A stretch of DNA of 64,000 nucleotides from Camillea tinctor (taxonomy: Eukaryota; Ascomycota; Sordariomycetes; Xylariales; Xylariaceae): contig MU394055.1 of NCBI GenBank assembly GCA_022578605.1, positions 624,902 to 688,901 of the forward strand, read 5' to 3'. The position numbers and the translations under genes were made by a program. Numbering within the stretch: the first letter of the stretch is position 1; every line of letters starts with the position of its first letter. The notes under the pieces were generated by a model. The model was given only the letters and a program-made list of their open reading frames with translations, had not been told where the DNA came from and searched no databases. Below are positions 1 through 11,865 of the stretch, piece after piece.

Positions 1-196
1 TTGACATCTCTCGTTATCGGCACACGTGGGACATTCGGGCGAGGCATCTAGACACTTAACACAGCCATTCTGCCTCCTCGCCAGCGGCGACGAGGAGTCC
101 TCGTCTAGTAAATAGAGGGTTAGCTCCCCTTTAGCGACAACTAGGAACGAGGGACTTACTGAGGGCAAAGCCAACAAAGCCAGGGTAAGCTGCCAT
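1..196 (-). CDS. Opy2-like membrane anchor, N-terminal part only (runs off left edge)
   Basis: Two exons are visible on the minus strand: 196-160 (ATG at 196) and 104 to beyond 1. The 55-nt intron (159-105) begins GTAAGT, carries a GCTAAC branch site and ends TAG. The joined 46 residues have no hydrophobic signal peptide. They end in a cysteine-rich stretch (GCVKCLDASPECPTCADNERC) with the C-x2-C...C-x2-C...C spacing of the Opy2 N-terminal domain. In yeast, Opy2 is a single-pass plasma-membrane protein whose cytoplasmic tail recruits the adaptor Ste50 to the HOG and related MAP-kinase pathways. The family name rests on this short motif only; the membrane segment and tail lie outside the window. 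Another small Cys-rich surface protein is possible. The upstream DNA (about 200-1200) is purine-rich on the plus strand, so pyrimidine-rich for this gene, as in many fungal promoters. Confidence 0.55.
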
Positions 197-899
197 GGCG
201 ATGAGGAAAGGACGATAACACAGACAAGTAGGACGGTTCACAATATGGATATGCTCCTGTTTAGGGTAGCCTGATTACGGCCTGGTGCTTTTGAAGATCG
301 ACAAATCTGGTGTAGAAAGGACTTGGGACTAGATCGACCAGTGCTCTGCAGATCTTTCCGATTGATGATGCAGCTAATGTCTATATTGGCAATTGAGGGA
401 CGAAATGACAAGAAATCCCGACAAAATCGAAGGCGATGATGAATGATTTTTTTTTACTGAGGCGAGCGATGTAATGGTGGTGGGGGTTGGAAGAAGAGGG
501 GAAGAGTAAGAGATAGAATGGGGCTCGCCGTGAAGAAAGAAAGAATGGACGGGACGATGAGGAAGATGTGCCGGGTGGGTTTGGTGTAAGTGAGTGCTGG
601 CGTTGAACGGACGGTGATGGTTGGATAAGTTTTTCTTGGATGGCTTGAATAAACGAGTGACTGGAGAGACTAGCTCAAAGAGAGAAAAAAATAAAAAATA
701 AAATAAAAAATAAAAACGAATACCAATCGCAACCTAAGTGGCGATGACAAACGACATCGGAAACATCGAGTATTCCAAGTGCGACAAGAATAAAGTTGCT
801 TAAGTGGTTGAATTCGAGTCGATGCGTGGAAGTGGAATTGTGCGATGCTTCGATGTGTTGTAACTGAATAAAGAGAAGGAGAATGGAAAATGGGGTGGG

Positions 900-931
<32 letters not shown>

Positions 932-3766
932 TGAGGTGAGAGAGGGGGGGGGGTGTGTGGTGGGAAGGGAAGAGAAATGGGGCCAGAAGTTCCAAAGAGA
1001 GAAGAGGAAGGATATGATAGGGAGGGGGAGGAAGGAAGAGAGACAGACATAAGGAAGGTACCTACAGTGAAAGGCAAGGCACACAAAAAATACAGGCACA
1101 AGGTACAAGGCACAAGGCACCGTCTTACTTGATTTTAATGAGGGATAATAGGCTAGGATAACCCCAGCACAAAGTACCTCAGGAACAGGCAGAATCAAAC
1201 AAGAAACACAAATCGGGTGTAGTCAAGTGTCACGTACAGGCCTAGCGAAACGCCCAGGGGGGTTGATCTGTTCTCTCATTTGCCCATCGATGGGATCATG
1301 TCCGCGTTTAAGAGGGGTATATTTATTGAATAATAAGGCGTACATCTATGTTCTCCAATGAATTCCTTTTTTTTCCTTTAGTATAGTAGTAGGTAATCAG
1401 TTCGTCTTTTTAGTGATTACACTACCTAACCACTTACACATAGTGTTCAGGATTGTTGCAGGATTTAATAGGTACCTGATACAATTCCATAATCCATATC
1501 CCTAGTGCTATTAAATCTATAAATTACCTAGCAATAGTATATTCAATAGGACGTACTTCTGCAAAGTTATTTAATGTTAGATAATAACTAGTACTTGGGG
1601 GTTAATTCACCTTACTCTATCCCATCTGATATTTAAATAACATCACCATCGCGAATAGTTAATAATAATCATAATAATAATGATAATAAAAGCATGGTCG
1701 CGAATGGGGGACACAAGAACAAGAAAAAAGAGGGCAAAAAATAAATCGGACCTGCCAAATTTGGGATCGAACAAGAAACTTGGCTGGGCGAGAACCTCTT
1801 AGATCGGCAAAATGGCCCACCATCGGGACCACTGTCGGAACTACACTGGAATAATCCCTACGGATTACTTCGGCCATAGGCATATGTAGGTTATATATAT
1901 ATATATAGATAATCAATCCCGTCCAGCCCGTCTAGCTCTTCCTTATGTGAATCATTTACGCTCCCGCTCTCGTGACGGTTCGCCATCGATTTTGGTGAAT
2001 AGTTAGTTGTAAGTGATGGTGTAGAACCAATTTTGCACCAGGTGGTTCACACACCTCCACCTCCACCTTACACTACCGTCTTGCGGCAACCTTGGTAGCA
2101 GCAAGGGGGAAGAGAGCCACCATAGGTTGTGTCTTAAAAAACAATGATCCATATACCTATACCTACACCTGGTTACATAACATATCTTACGTATCACCTT
2201 ACATAGCAGCTATAGTGTATAAGTAAGAAGTAAGTATAGACGATGAGGGGGAGAAAAGGGAAGACGAGGGTTATACTATCATCATGCAGTAACCCTTTTA
2301 TACTCCCCACTACTGTGTAAGTAATGGAGGCAAGTTATGTAACCAACCTAGCATCAAACGCTTTGGTCTACGGGAATTAAAGTATTTGTTCTCCTTGTCT
2401 TCCCGTCTCCTTACCGGATCGGTAGTTAATATAAGTAGTATCCATCTACCGGAACAACCTAGGACGGCAGACGGGTTGAGGGGGCACACACGGGTTGCAT
2501 GTCATCCATCCATGGACCATGGGTCGTATACCATGGATATAAGCTTAATGAGAAATCGAATTTTACATGCCCAAGTCGCTAACGACGAGAAGCATTTCCC
2601 TCGACTTTGGCATGTTCAACGCTTCTGCATGGAACCGAGGGAGGAAATATACCTATCCTATTAGGTAGTAGTGCATTACCTTACTCGCCTACCTGCTTAC
2701 CTATGTGGTCTAGTCCCCCAAACGCGTAATGTCTGGGATCGTGGACAACGCGTCATATCGCACATACCCAGGTACCGATATAACGACCACTTCTTTTTTT
2801 TTTCAGAGGTGATCTAGGAATATCCTCGGTTCACTTGAACTAAGAACGCTGGAACGATTCTCGGATTGGCCGGTTTTACGGGTTTATAAGACGGAGAGCC
2901 ATCTGCTATTTTACACATGTTTTTGTATGTGTCAATGTGTGCCTGTGTATGTGAATAGAATAGTATAACCTATGTACTTAAATAGCCTTTTCAATTAATA
3001 GCTGGAGCTATTATTCGTGGAAGGAATGCTTCCTAGCTTCCTATATTCTAAGACAAGGGAGTACTACTCGAAGGATCGCCTGTCCGATCTGACGTTTTAG
3101 AACAGTGGCTAGCCGGTGTATACATTCCGATCTCAATCAGTCAATCAATCAATCTATTTGTCATGTAGATATGATTACATCCAGGATTGTCCCAGGTAGG
3201 GTCAAGATGTTCTTCATATTCCCGTTTGTACATGACCAAGGGACTTGCAACACTGGCTAGATTCGGTATTGCTTGTAATCAGTATAGCTCTTAGATGCGG
3301 TTCTCTTTGTAGATGGGTTTAAGCAAGTCGTCCCCGGTAGCGATGTTGTGCCGAACTCTTAATATAGGTGATCATGATTCTATTCTGAACCGGGCCGCAG
3401 CGATGCATGATCTTCTATCTTTCCTTAAGGTGAGGCTGATGCAACGGTGCCGAGCGAAGAAGGGGAGAGGAGACCTAAGGAGGTTAGGGGCTGGCTGGAA
3501 TACTACTATTCGCGAGCCTTTACCTCTCTTGTCAACTCGGGAGATTTTCTAGAATCATATCAGCAGATATGTAGATAGTAAATATCTAAAACAATGCTGA
3601 TGTGAGACAATAACGAGGCTCAGTCAGATGGAAGACATGAAGGCATGAAGATATGAAGACAAGGTATTAGTTTGTAGTGTATGTAGTAGGGTATGCTGTG
3701 CTTAATACTAGGTACCTACCTAAAGTACAGAGTATATAACGATTTAGAAGGGCTGGGGAAAAGTAA

Positions 3767-3799
<33 letters not shown>

Positions 3800-6159
3800 T
3801 AAACTTGTTCGATTGCACCTTGCACCGCCTCAATCCAGTACCCGCTTATCTGTGCAACCCCACAAAGGCTGAAAAGAATGGTGGGACCTCCTTTTCTTGA
3901 TGTGGGATGGCGCACTGATGATGCTGACTGGGGGGTGCTATTTTTGTTCCCTACGACTGGGCAAGTCCCTGATGTTCACTTCTCTTCCCTGTTTGAATTT
4001 GGTGGTCTGCATGACCTGCATGTCTTCGGCATAGTCCAATATCTTATACGAAGACAAGTCATCAGTCTACATTATGCAATTGACCAACTAGCCTCTTAAT
4101 TTGTATTTTTGAAAAAATTTTATATTCCTTTCTTCGTGTAGTATAGTTCGTTATCTGATATGAGAACACGCGTTGCTCTCGGTAGTTGATGAGAAAGTTT
4201 TGTCTCTAGTGACGATTTGGGATGTTGTTGGTGGATATGTACCCGTAAGTTAAAAAAAAAAAAATAGCTAGCCCCTTTATCCTCACTTGTCATTTTGCTG
4301 TATAAGGGACCAACCTTCAGGGATAGGGGCCGTGAGTTTCAGGCTAAGGCACCGACAAATGCTTTTTAAGGTACGAAAAAGAGAACGTAACTTAACCAAA
4401 GGAAAGAAAAAAAAAGGAAAAGGGGGGAAGTTTTCCAGACAGAAAAATCCAGAACTTCCAGTGTTATTCAAGTAAGCAGCAGTACATAGCTTGAGATATA
4501 GTTGATCTTTCATAGGGAGTTTAGTTATTAGCCTAACCTCTTTTTTTCTTACCTCGAAATTCAACCTCTTCGAAAACTTTACAACGCATGTAGCTTGGTG
4601 CAGGTAGGTAGGCATCTATATGTATATGTATACCTATAGTTATAGGTGTCTCTTCACCGATGCTTTCGCGTGCATATCGGCCGTCTCACCCACCGCCCCA
4701 TACCGCTGACATTAGGGTCTAGTTCTGCTTATTGCTGGAGAATTTGCATCTCTGATTGGTCTAGCCGGTTGGTTACTTATTAGTACGTAACTTGCTAAAT
4801 TTCCAGGTTCCGGGGATTTCATGCGTAGAACGATTCATGTGTGGCTGGTAAAGGAGGCTGGGCCAGTGGGATGTGCCCAGCGCCTCCTCTCTGCTCTGCA
4901 CTAAATTGACTAAATTGTCTCTCCGCAACTTCTAGATGTCGGGTATGTAGCGGACGTTATGGTGTACGTTGCACGTTGTACCTACATACTAAAAAGCTTG
5001 GGTACTACCCGACTTCCATGTACTCTTACCTAACTTAATGAACCCCCCTCAAGCCCCTTTCTTTTTTTCTTTTTTCCCTTTTTTTTTTGCATTACCAACT
5101 CGTTGGGCACCGTTTTTTTTAATGTAGTTGTACCTAGGTTTCAATAAAGGTATATAAGTAATTTTTACATGATATCTATTGCTAGCCAATCTTAAGCGTG
5201 CTCATGACGTAGTATCGGTTTTTCTATAGGAGAGAAGATATGTACACTAGAAAGAATGTGGTATATGTGTGTGTGAATGGTGTGTGTTAGGTAGCATCTC
5301 GTGGGTTACGCAGCCTCCCAAAAAAAAAAACGATTTTAAAAAAAGGTTAAGTGTACATGGGGTAATGGAACCTGGCAAATGGCACCATCGGAAGTTGATA
5401 TTGTTGTTTAGGGACTCGTGGTTTCTAGGTCTGAGGTCGCGCGTTCTTCTCCCTAGCACCTGCAGCGTGTATCCCGTGGTGCTGCAGTGCACTAACCTAA
5501 GGTTAGTACTACAAAAAAAACACAAAAAACACAACAAGTAGTAGTAACGTTAGTTCTTATTTGCCTTTAGGCGACCCGTGCTAAGCCACATGGACCCGGT
5601 ACCCAGTTCTACCAATCCCCCCCCCCAATCCCCCCTCCCTAAAAGTTCTGATTCGTCATGCGAGGCCTCTCCTATTGCTCTTATTCCGACGCCGATCCCA
5701 TGTTTAATCTGTGAGCAGAAAAAAAAAATACGAACCGCCATTTTCTCTCCTCCTCCCCCCCCTTCTTCACATTCAAGTTCTGAAACCAACTAACCTTCAC
5801 CAACGCTGATGCCTCTGACCAGCGGGTGATTTCATCATTATCGTGCTCTCTTTCCCTCTTCTTTCCCTTTCTTTCATCAATATCATTTACTGATTTGCAG
5901 GCTACTTATTTCCTCCTGCAAACAGTCCCTCTCGCTTGTTTTTTATCACAGATATTCTTTGTTCTTTCGTGGGGGGACCCCCTGGATCTAAAGGAATCTC
6001 AGTCTTAGATCTGACCTTGTTCCCGCTCCCTAACTCTACCCAACTTTTTTCTGCAACCAACTTTTTGTTGACCTAAAGTTGCTTCCGTCCTCGATAGAAT
6101 CTAGAGGCAAAGAACATTGTTTCTCGATTTGACGACGGCGTGTTGAGCCGACCGCAACC
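197..6159. other. Intergenic spacer: divergent promoters of Opy2-like gene and chitin synthase
   Basis: No convincing coding region was seen on either strand; the open frames are short or low-complexity. It holds a GA tract near 904-930, a G-rich run just after it, an A25 run at 3769-3793, several shorter A or T runs, and many TAGGTA/TACCTA words. The last 350 bases before the chitin synthase ATG are pyrimidine-rich, as expected of its promoter and leader. The middle part (about 1300-5200) shows nothing recognisable. Confidence 0.6.
904..930. repeat. GA dinucleotide microsatellite
   Basis: An uninterrupted GA run lies in the purine-rich upstream region of the left-edge gene. On that gene's strand it is a CT tract, a common element of fungal promoters and leaders. 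Exact ends are approximate. Confidence 0.8.
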
Positions 6160-9124
6160 ATGTCGCACAGTCCCTACGGCAATGAGTACGACGGCCATAG
6201 GCTTCAAGACATGCCTCCGGGCAATACTGTAAGTGTTAAAAACCTACCTTACCTTATACCTCATAGATTATTACTGTTATCATCAACACCATCATCATCA
6301 TCCCTATCTCTATCCCTATCTCTATCCCTATCTCTATCCCTATCACTTTCACCATCACCTTCACTATCCCCCACCGGATCGTTTACCCTTCCCAACTAAC
6401 CCCTTTTGTTATCTTCCAGTACCACTTACCGCCCGGTGAGCAGGACGAGGATGAATCCCACCGTCACCTTCTAGGCCAGACTCCTGGCAACAACTACGAG
6501 CAGGATCGTTTGGGCACCGGCACCCCTCCCGTTCGCCCAGTCTCGGCCTACAGTCTTACCGAATCGTATGCTTCTAATGCTCCTCCCACCACTGCCACCC
6601 CTCAGTACAATAATGAATTTGGTGGCAACTATGGCGGTGTCCAGCTCGAGGATACCGGTTTCGGCTATGGTAGGCCCGCGTCTACCGTCGACTCTGACGA
6701 GAGCTGGCTTCGTCGTCAACAGCCCGGTGGAGCTGGTGGAGGCGGTGGCCTGAAGCGTTATGCTACCCGAAAGGTCAAGCTTGTGCAGGGTTCCGTCCTC
6801 AGTGTCGATTACCCCGTGCCCAGTGCTATCAAAAATGCTGTCCAGGCCAAGTACCGCGATGCCGAGAGTGGTACGGGTGAGTTCGTTAACATGCGGTACA
6901 CGGCTGCCACGTGTGATCCCAACGACTTCACCCTCAAGAACGGTTACGATCTGCGTCCCAGAATGTACAACCGACACACCGAGCTGCTGATCGCCATTAC
7001 CTACTACAACGAAGACAAGCAGCTTTTCTCCCGTACTTGTCACGGTGTTATGCAGAACATTCGTGATATCGTCAACCTCAAGAAGTCTACCTTCTGGAAC
7101 AAGGGTGGACCCGCTTGGCAAAAGATCGTCGTGTGCTTTGTCTTTGACGGTATCGATAACACCGACAAGGAGACCCTCGATGTGCTGGCGACGATTGGTG
7201 TCTTCCAGGACGGTGTTCTCAAGAAAGATGTCAACGGCAAGGAGACGGTTGCCCACATCTTCGAGTATACTACTCAGTTGTCCGTGACGCCCAACCAGCA
7301 GCTCATTCGGCCTATGGATGACAGCCCCCAGACTTTGCCCCCTGTCCAGATGATCTTCTGTTTGAAGCAGAAGAACACCAAGAAGATTAACTCGCATCGT
7401 TGGCTGTTCAACGCCTTCGGTCGTATTCTCAACCCCGAGGTTTGTATCTTGCTCGATGCTGGTACCAAGCCCGGCACCAAGTCGCTGCTAGCTCTTTGGG
7501 AAGGTTTCTACAATGACAAGGATCTTGGTGGAGCTTGTGGTGAAATTCACGCCATGTTGGGCAAGGGCGGCAAGAAGCTGCTCAATCCCCTCGTTGCCGT
7601 CCAGAACTTCGAGTACAAGATCTCCAACATTCTGGACAAGCCTCTGGAATCTTCGTTTGGTTACGTCTCTGTGTTGCCCGGTGCCTTCTCGGCCTACCGA
7701 TTCCGGGCTATCATGGGTCGACCTCTCGAGCAGTACTTCCACGGTGATCACACGCTCTCCAAGATTCTCGGAAAGAAGGGTATTGAGGGTATGAACATTT
7801 TCAAGAAGAACATGTTCTTGGCCGAGGATCGTATTTTGTGTTTCGAGCTGGTTGCCAAGGCCGGCTCCAAGTGGCATTTGACCTACATTAAGGCTGCCAA
7901 GGGTGAAACCGATGTGCCCGAAGGAGCGCCCGAGTTCATTGGTCAACGTCGTCGTTGGTTGAACGGTTCCTTCGCCGCCTCTTTGTACTCTCTTATGCAT
8001 TTCGGTCGAATGTACAAGAGTGGCCACAACATCATTCGCATGTTCTTCTTCCACGTCCAGCTTATCTACAACATTGTCAACGTCTTGTTCACCTGGTTCA
8101 GTTTGGCCTCGTACTACCTCACCACTACCGTCATTATGGATTTGGTCGGAAATCCCGATGCAGATACAGGTCGACATGGTTGGCCTTTCGGAGATACCGC
8201 TACGCCCATTGTCAACATCATTCTGCAGTATCTCTATATCGCCTTTCTCGTCCTCCAGTTTGTTCTCGCTCTGGGTAATCGTCCCAAGGGTTCAAAGTGG
8301 CAGTACATTGCTTCGTTTGGTGTCTACGGTATCATCCAGTTCTATATCCTTCTCATGTCCGGTTATCTCGTCATCTCTGCCTTTACCAACCCGGTAAATA
8401 AGGTCAACGGCGACGTTGGTGATGCGCTGAAAGCCATGTTTACTGGAGAGTCCGAAGTTGCCCTTATTATTGTGGCGCTCTTGGCTACCTTTGGCCTGTA
8501 CTACATTGCCTCGTTCATGTACCTGGACCCATGGCACATGTTCCACTCGTTCCCAGCTTACATGATCTTGATGTCTACCTACATCAACGTTCTGATGGTG
8601 TACGCTTTCAACAACTGGCACGATGTTTCTTGGGGTACCAAGGGTTCCGACAAGGTCGAGGCTCTCCCCACTGCTCAAGTCGTTAAGGATGAGAAGGGTG
8701 AAGCAGCGGTTGAGGAAATCGACAAGCCTCAGGAGGATATTGACAGCCAGTTCGAGCAGACGGTCAAGCGTGCTCTTGCTCCTTTCAAGCCCGAGCCCGA
8801 GGTTTCCAAGCCCGACCTCGAGGATTCGTACAAGTCCTTCAGAACCTCGCTGGTCATTTCTTGGCTGTTCTCCAACATGGCCCTCATTGTTGGTGTGACT
8901 AGCGACAGTCTCGCACTGTTCGGTATTGGTGTAAGTCCAGACCGCCTTGGGATAAGATTTTATATAGATATGCTAACGCTTAACAGGGGAAAACGTCGGA
9001 CAGAACCGCCGAATACTTCAAGTTCCTTCTTCTTGCCACAGCCGCCCTGTCGTTTATTCGTTTCATTGGATGCTGCTGGTTCTTGGGCAGGACCGGTATT
9101 ATGTGCTGCTTTGCGAGACGGTAG
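6160..9124 (+). CDS. Class III chitin synthase
   Basis: A plasma-membrane glycosyltransferase that polymerises UDP-GlcNAc into wall chitin and is important for hyphal tip growth. Three exons, 6160-6228, 6420-8930 and 8987-9124, give 905 residues, the usual class III length. The first intron is 191 nt, the second 56 nt with a GCTAAC branch site. The N-terminus is hydrophilic, with the segment [13 protein letters not shown] conserved in this class. The catalytic core includes EDR at 492-494 and QRRRW at 532-536, the acceptor-site motif of chitin synthases. Several membrane segments follow from about residue 545, and the protein ends in the conserved short tail CCFARR encoded by the last exon. 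Start choice: the first ATG gives the conserved YDGHRLQD start of the family. The first intron contains a tandem repeat. The class assignment comes from remembered class III sequences such as Neurospora CHS-1 and Aspergillus ChsB. Confidence 0.96.
6279..6344 (+). repeat. Microsatellite inside chitin synthase intron 1
   Basis: A CAT-rich tract is followed by about 3.5 copies of the 12-mer TCCCTATCTCTA (6301-6344). It lies between the donor (6229) and acceptor (6419) of intron 1, so copy-number change would alter intron length but not the protein. Confidence 0.85.
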
Positions 9125-9921
9125 AGAAGAGGTGGATTTTATACCCGGCCGTGCACATGTATACAAATCTCGCTTATCTCCAAGACCTGGCGTCACCCAT
9201 AGTATATTTGCACAGGATAGATGGAAGGAGGGAATTGGATGGATGGAGGGAAGAAAATTTAAGAAAAGTTGTATTGCAGCATCACGGCGGTGGCGGGCTA
9301 GCTCGTCAAATGGAGTGGCATTGCTTCGGGCGTTCTCGAGACTTCTTAAATATTCTTAATGTCCTTAAACTGGTTATTCAGCTCGTCTTCAGGTGTGTTT
9401 GTATTTGTTTTTTTCGATGGCCTTGGTAACAAGAAGGTATCGTGTTTCTCTGCATATGGTTTTACGCAGTGAAGATTTGATACGTAACCTATGTTGAATC
9501 GTGCCGAAGCTTGGGTGGAAAGTACTAGTAGCGTTGTGTAGAGGTGGGAAAGGGGAGCCATCTATCAAAGCGTAGACCCGGACGTAGAGGTAAACGAAAG
9601 GTACATCGTAACCTACGTCACTAGGCGCCGATTCACCCCACTAAGAAAATAAACTAGGTTTAGGTTATAATAGGTACAGTAAGGCAAGTAAGTATATGCT
9701 AGCAGCTGCATACAACTTGAACTTTCTTTACCCCACGTTTATTCTTCTCCAAAGGGAAAAAAAAATAACATTCTTCTCAATTACCTACCCTGTATTAGAA
9801 GGTTTAGCACACTACACGGAAATCTTAGTAAATATTGACTTCAATACAGCACAATTAGAGGTTACCTTTTTACTTTCCGGGTTTCATTTAAACTAATTTC
9901 CACAATTGCCTTCTAGAAATC
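9125..9921. other. Spacer between chitin synthase and OTU protease
   Basis: The 3' end of the chitin synthase transcript and the promoter of the next gene must both lie here. I see no open frame that looks like protein and no RNA gene. The distal half is AT-rich with TAGGT/ACCTA words. Confidence 0.6.
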
Positions 9922-10941
9922 ATGGAGACGCTAGAGGCTATACAAAGCCGGCACCGAAAAGAGCAGCGAGATCTCCAGTCCCGCATCACCAACAAAAAGA
10001 AAAATGCAACCAAGAAAAACCGAAAGGGGATTAATGACGAATGTGCCCAGCTCGAGCGCGAACTAAAGGAAAGACAGGAGCAGGAGCTTGCCGTGTTCAA
10101 TGGAGAAGTTGGTCCAGAAAAGGAGGATAATAACGAAGTCAACGGTATTGGTAGCAGTAGTAGGGATGGAGAACACGGAGATGAATCCGGAATCAATACG
10201 GTCACGAATAAGCTAAACCAAACCTCGATATCCTCCTCGTCTCCTACCGTAATACCGCAACCGATACCCAAAGATAAATCAAGGGAAGAAGAAGAAGAAG
10301 AAGTACGGCAAGGGGGGCAAGGCGGGAAGAAGCGCAACCGCCAAAAGGAGCGCATGGCCCGCCGCGCCGCCGAGCAGGAAGCCGCCGCCCTCGCGGCCGA
10401 GGAGGAGGCGGCGCACATGACAGACCACCGCACCCGCGAACGCACGTACCTCGAGGCCGAGTTCAAGGCCCGCGGGCTGGCGGAGCGCGAGATCCGGCCC
10501 GACGGACATTGCTTGTTCGCCGCGGTGGCGGACCAGCTGGAGCAGCTGGGGGTGCCGCTGCTACAAACCAGCACTACGAAAGGAAAGGAAGGGGGAGAAG
10601 AGACGGAGTACCGCACGGTGAGAAGGGTCGCTACGGACTACATGGCTGCCCACCCGGACGACTTCGCGCCGTTCCTCGCCGAGGAGGAGCAGCAGGAAGG
10701 ACTGGAGGGGTACGTCAGGAAGATGAGGGATACGGCCGAGTGGGGCGGCCAGCTCGAGCTCAAGGCCCTGGCTAATGCGTATGGCGTGGAGATCAAGGTC
10801 GTGCAGGATGGGAGGACGGAGAGGATTGAACCGGATGGAGGGGGAGGGGAGGAGGGGGAGAGGAAGACGGTTTGGTTGGCGTATTATAGACATGGGTATG
10901 GACTTGGGGAGCATTATAATTCGTTGAGGAAGGCGGGTTGA
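9922..10941 (+). CDS. OTU-domain cysteine deubiquitinase (Otu2/OTUD6-like)
   Basis: Single-exon gene of 339 residues. The N-terminal half is charged and coiled-coil-like (METLEAIQSRHRKEQRDLQ start, typical of the OTUD6/Otu2 family), followed by a poly-Glu and Lys/Arg-rich stretch at about 112-150. The OTU catalytic domain follows: DGHCLFAAVADQL places Asp194 and nucleophile Cys197, and the catalytic His is His331 in EHYNSL near the C-terminus. OTU enzymes cleave ubiquitin from substrates; yeast Otu2 associates with ribosomes, so a role in translation-linked ubiquitin removal is a reasonable inference. The domain-encoding half (from about 10330) is clearly more GC-rich than the first half. The start is the first ATG of the frame and gives the family N-terminus. 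Confidence 0.92.
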   Translation: METLEAIQSRHRKEQRDLQSRITNKKKNATKKNRKGINDECAQLERELKERQEQELAVFNGEVGPEKEDNNEVNGIGSSSRDGEHGDESGINTVTNKLNQTSISSSSPTVIPQPIPKDKSREEEEEEVRQGGQGGKKRNRQKERMARRAAEQEAAALAAEEEAAHMTDHRTRERTYLEAEFKARGLAEREIRPDGHCLFAAVADQLEQLGVPLLQTSTTKGKEGGEETEYRTVRRVATDYMAAHPDDFAPFLAEEEQQEGLEGYVRKMRDTAEWGGQLELKALANAYGVEIKVVQDGRTERIEPDGGGGEEGERKTVWLAYYRHGYGLGEHYNSLRKAG

Positions 10942-11865
10942 GAAGGGGATATGTTGGAATGTTCTGGTATGAGATGTAATATCTTGTTCGTAGCGATTTG
11001 GTTAGTCGGCTGGGTGGGTGCCGTAAGGTCAATACTGGAGGGGGGATATATATAGGATACAGGATTTTGTGTATTAATGCGGTTAACACGGCTTATACCC
11101 TCTCCTAAAATAAGTGTTACTCAGGTATATGATCACACAAAGCTATTCATTAAATAGATCCATACGAGTAGGTTTCTGTCTCTGTTGCCCCTGGGCCGCT
11201 GTCTTGTAATGGCGGAGCAGAATTTGTGATGGACAAAAAGTGAGTGAGAGAGACACTTGACCTACCACCTTGCCGTTATGGGGTAGCCGTAGCCTACATG
11301 AGATAGAGACAGGGTTATATGCATGATACGAACCCCTTATCCCTTTTGGTATCTGAGGCAAAAATGAATGAGGCATTGCAAGACGTAACGTAACGTCTGA
11401 CTGAGAAGGCTTAGGTAGGAATTAATGAGTATGAATGCCATTTCTCCCAAGTCTACTAAACTCTCCTCTTCACGATAAATCGGGAACTTCGTCAATTATT
11501 TTTCTATAGGAGTTTATTTATCGGCCTATTAACAAGGTCACAAGTACGGAGGTCCTGGGTATAGAAAGGGTTATCTTGTATAGGCACTTATAGGTTCATT
11601 ACTATGATGTCGTCTTCCAAAGGGGGATTTAGGGCCCAGATATTCTCTTATCCTGAGATGTGCTTTCTTGAAGTAACTACATAGCTTAGTCCAACTTGTG
11701 GTATCAGTTTCTACATAAGCCTGGCCTCTCCGCCTGCCTGCCTTAGCAGGTGAGCTGTGTTTATGATACTATCTACATTTCATTACCATGTTTTCTCTTC
11801 CTCTGTGCCCATTGCCTTTTTCTCATCTTCAACTCACCACTTGAAACCAAACAGTTTTTATTTGA
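10942..11865. other. Spacer before receptor pseudogene
   Basis: No gene seen. The first 150 bases are probably the 3' untranslated region of the OTU gene; the rest is AT-rich with no recognisable site. An open frame in phase with the receptor fossil extends back to about 11750 but has no ATG and no similarity that I can see. Confidence 0.5.

Noticed and set aside
670..1198. Minus-strand open frames rich in Ser, Leu and Phe
   Set aside because: Produced by the pyrimidine-rich promoter tract of the left-edge gene; low complexity only.
1766..1776. B-box-like GTTCGATCC on the minus strand
   Set aside because: Flanks do not form a T-arm or acceptor stem.
6471..8177. Long open frames on the minus strand opposite chitin synthase (308 and 229 codons)
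   Set aside because: They mirror the codon bias of the real gene; no motif, no introns, and they begin and end at arbitrary points.
10985..11030. GGCTGGGTGGGTG, resembling part of 5S rRNA
   Set aside because: Only about a dozen bases agree; the rest of the 5S sequence is absent.
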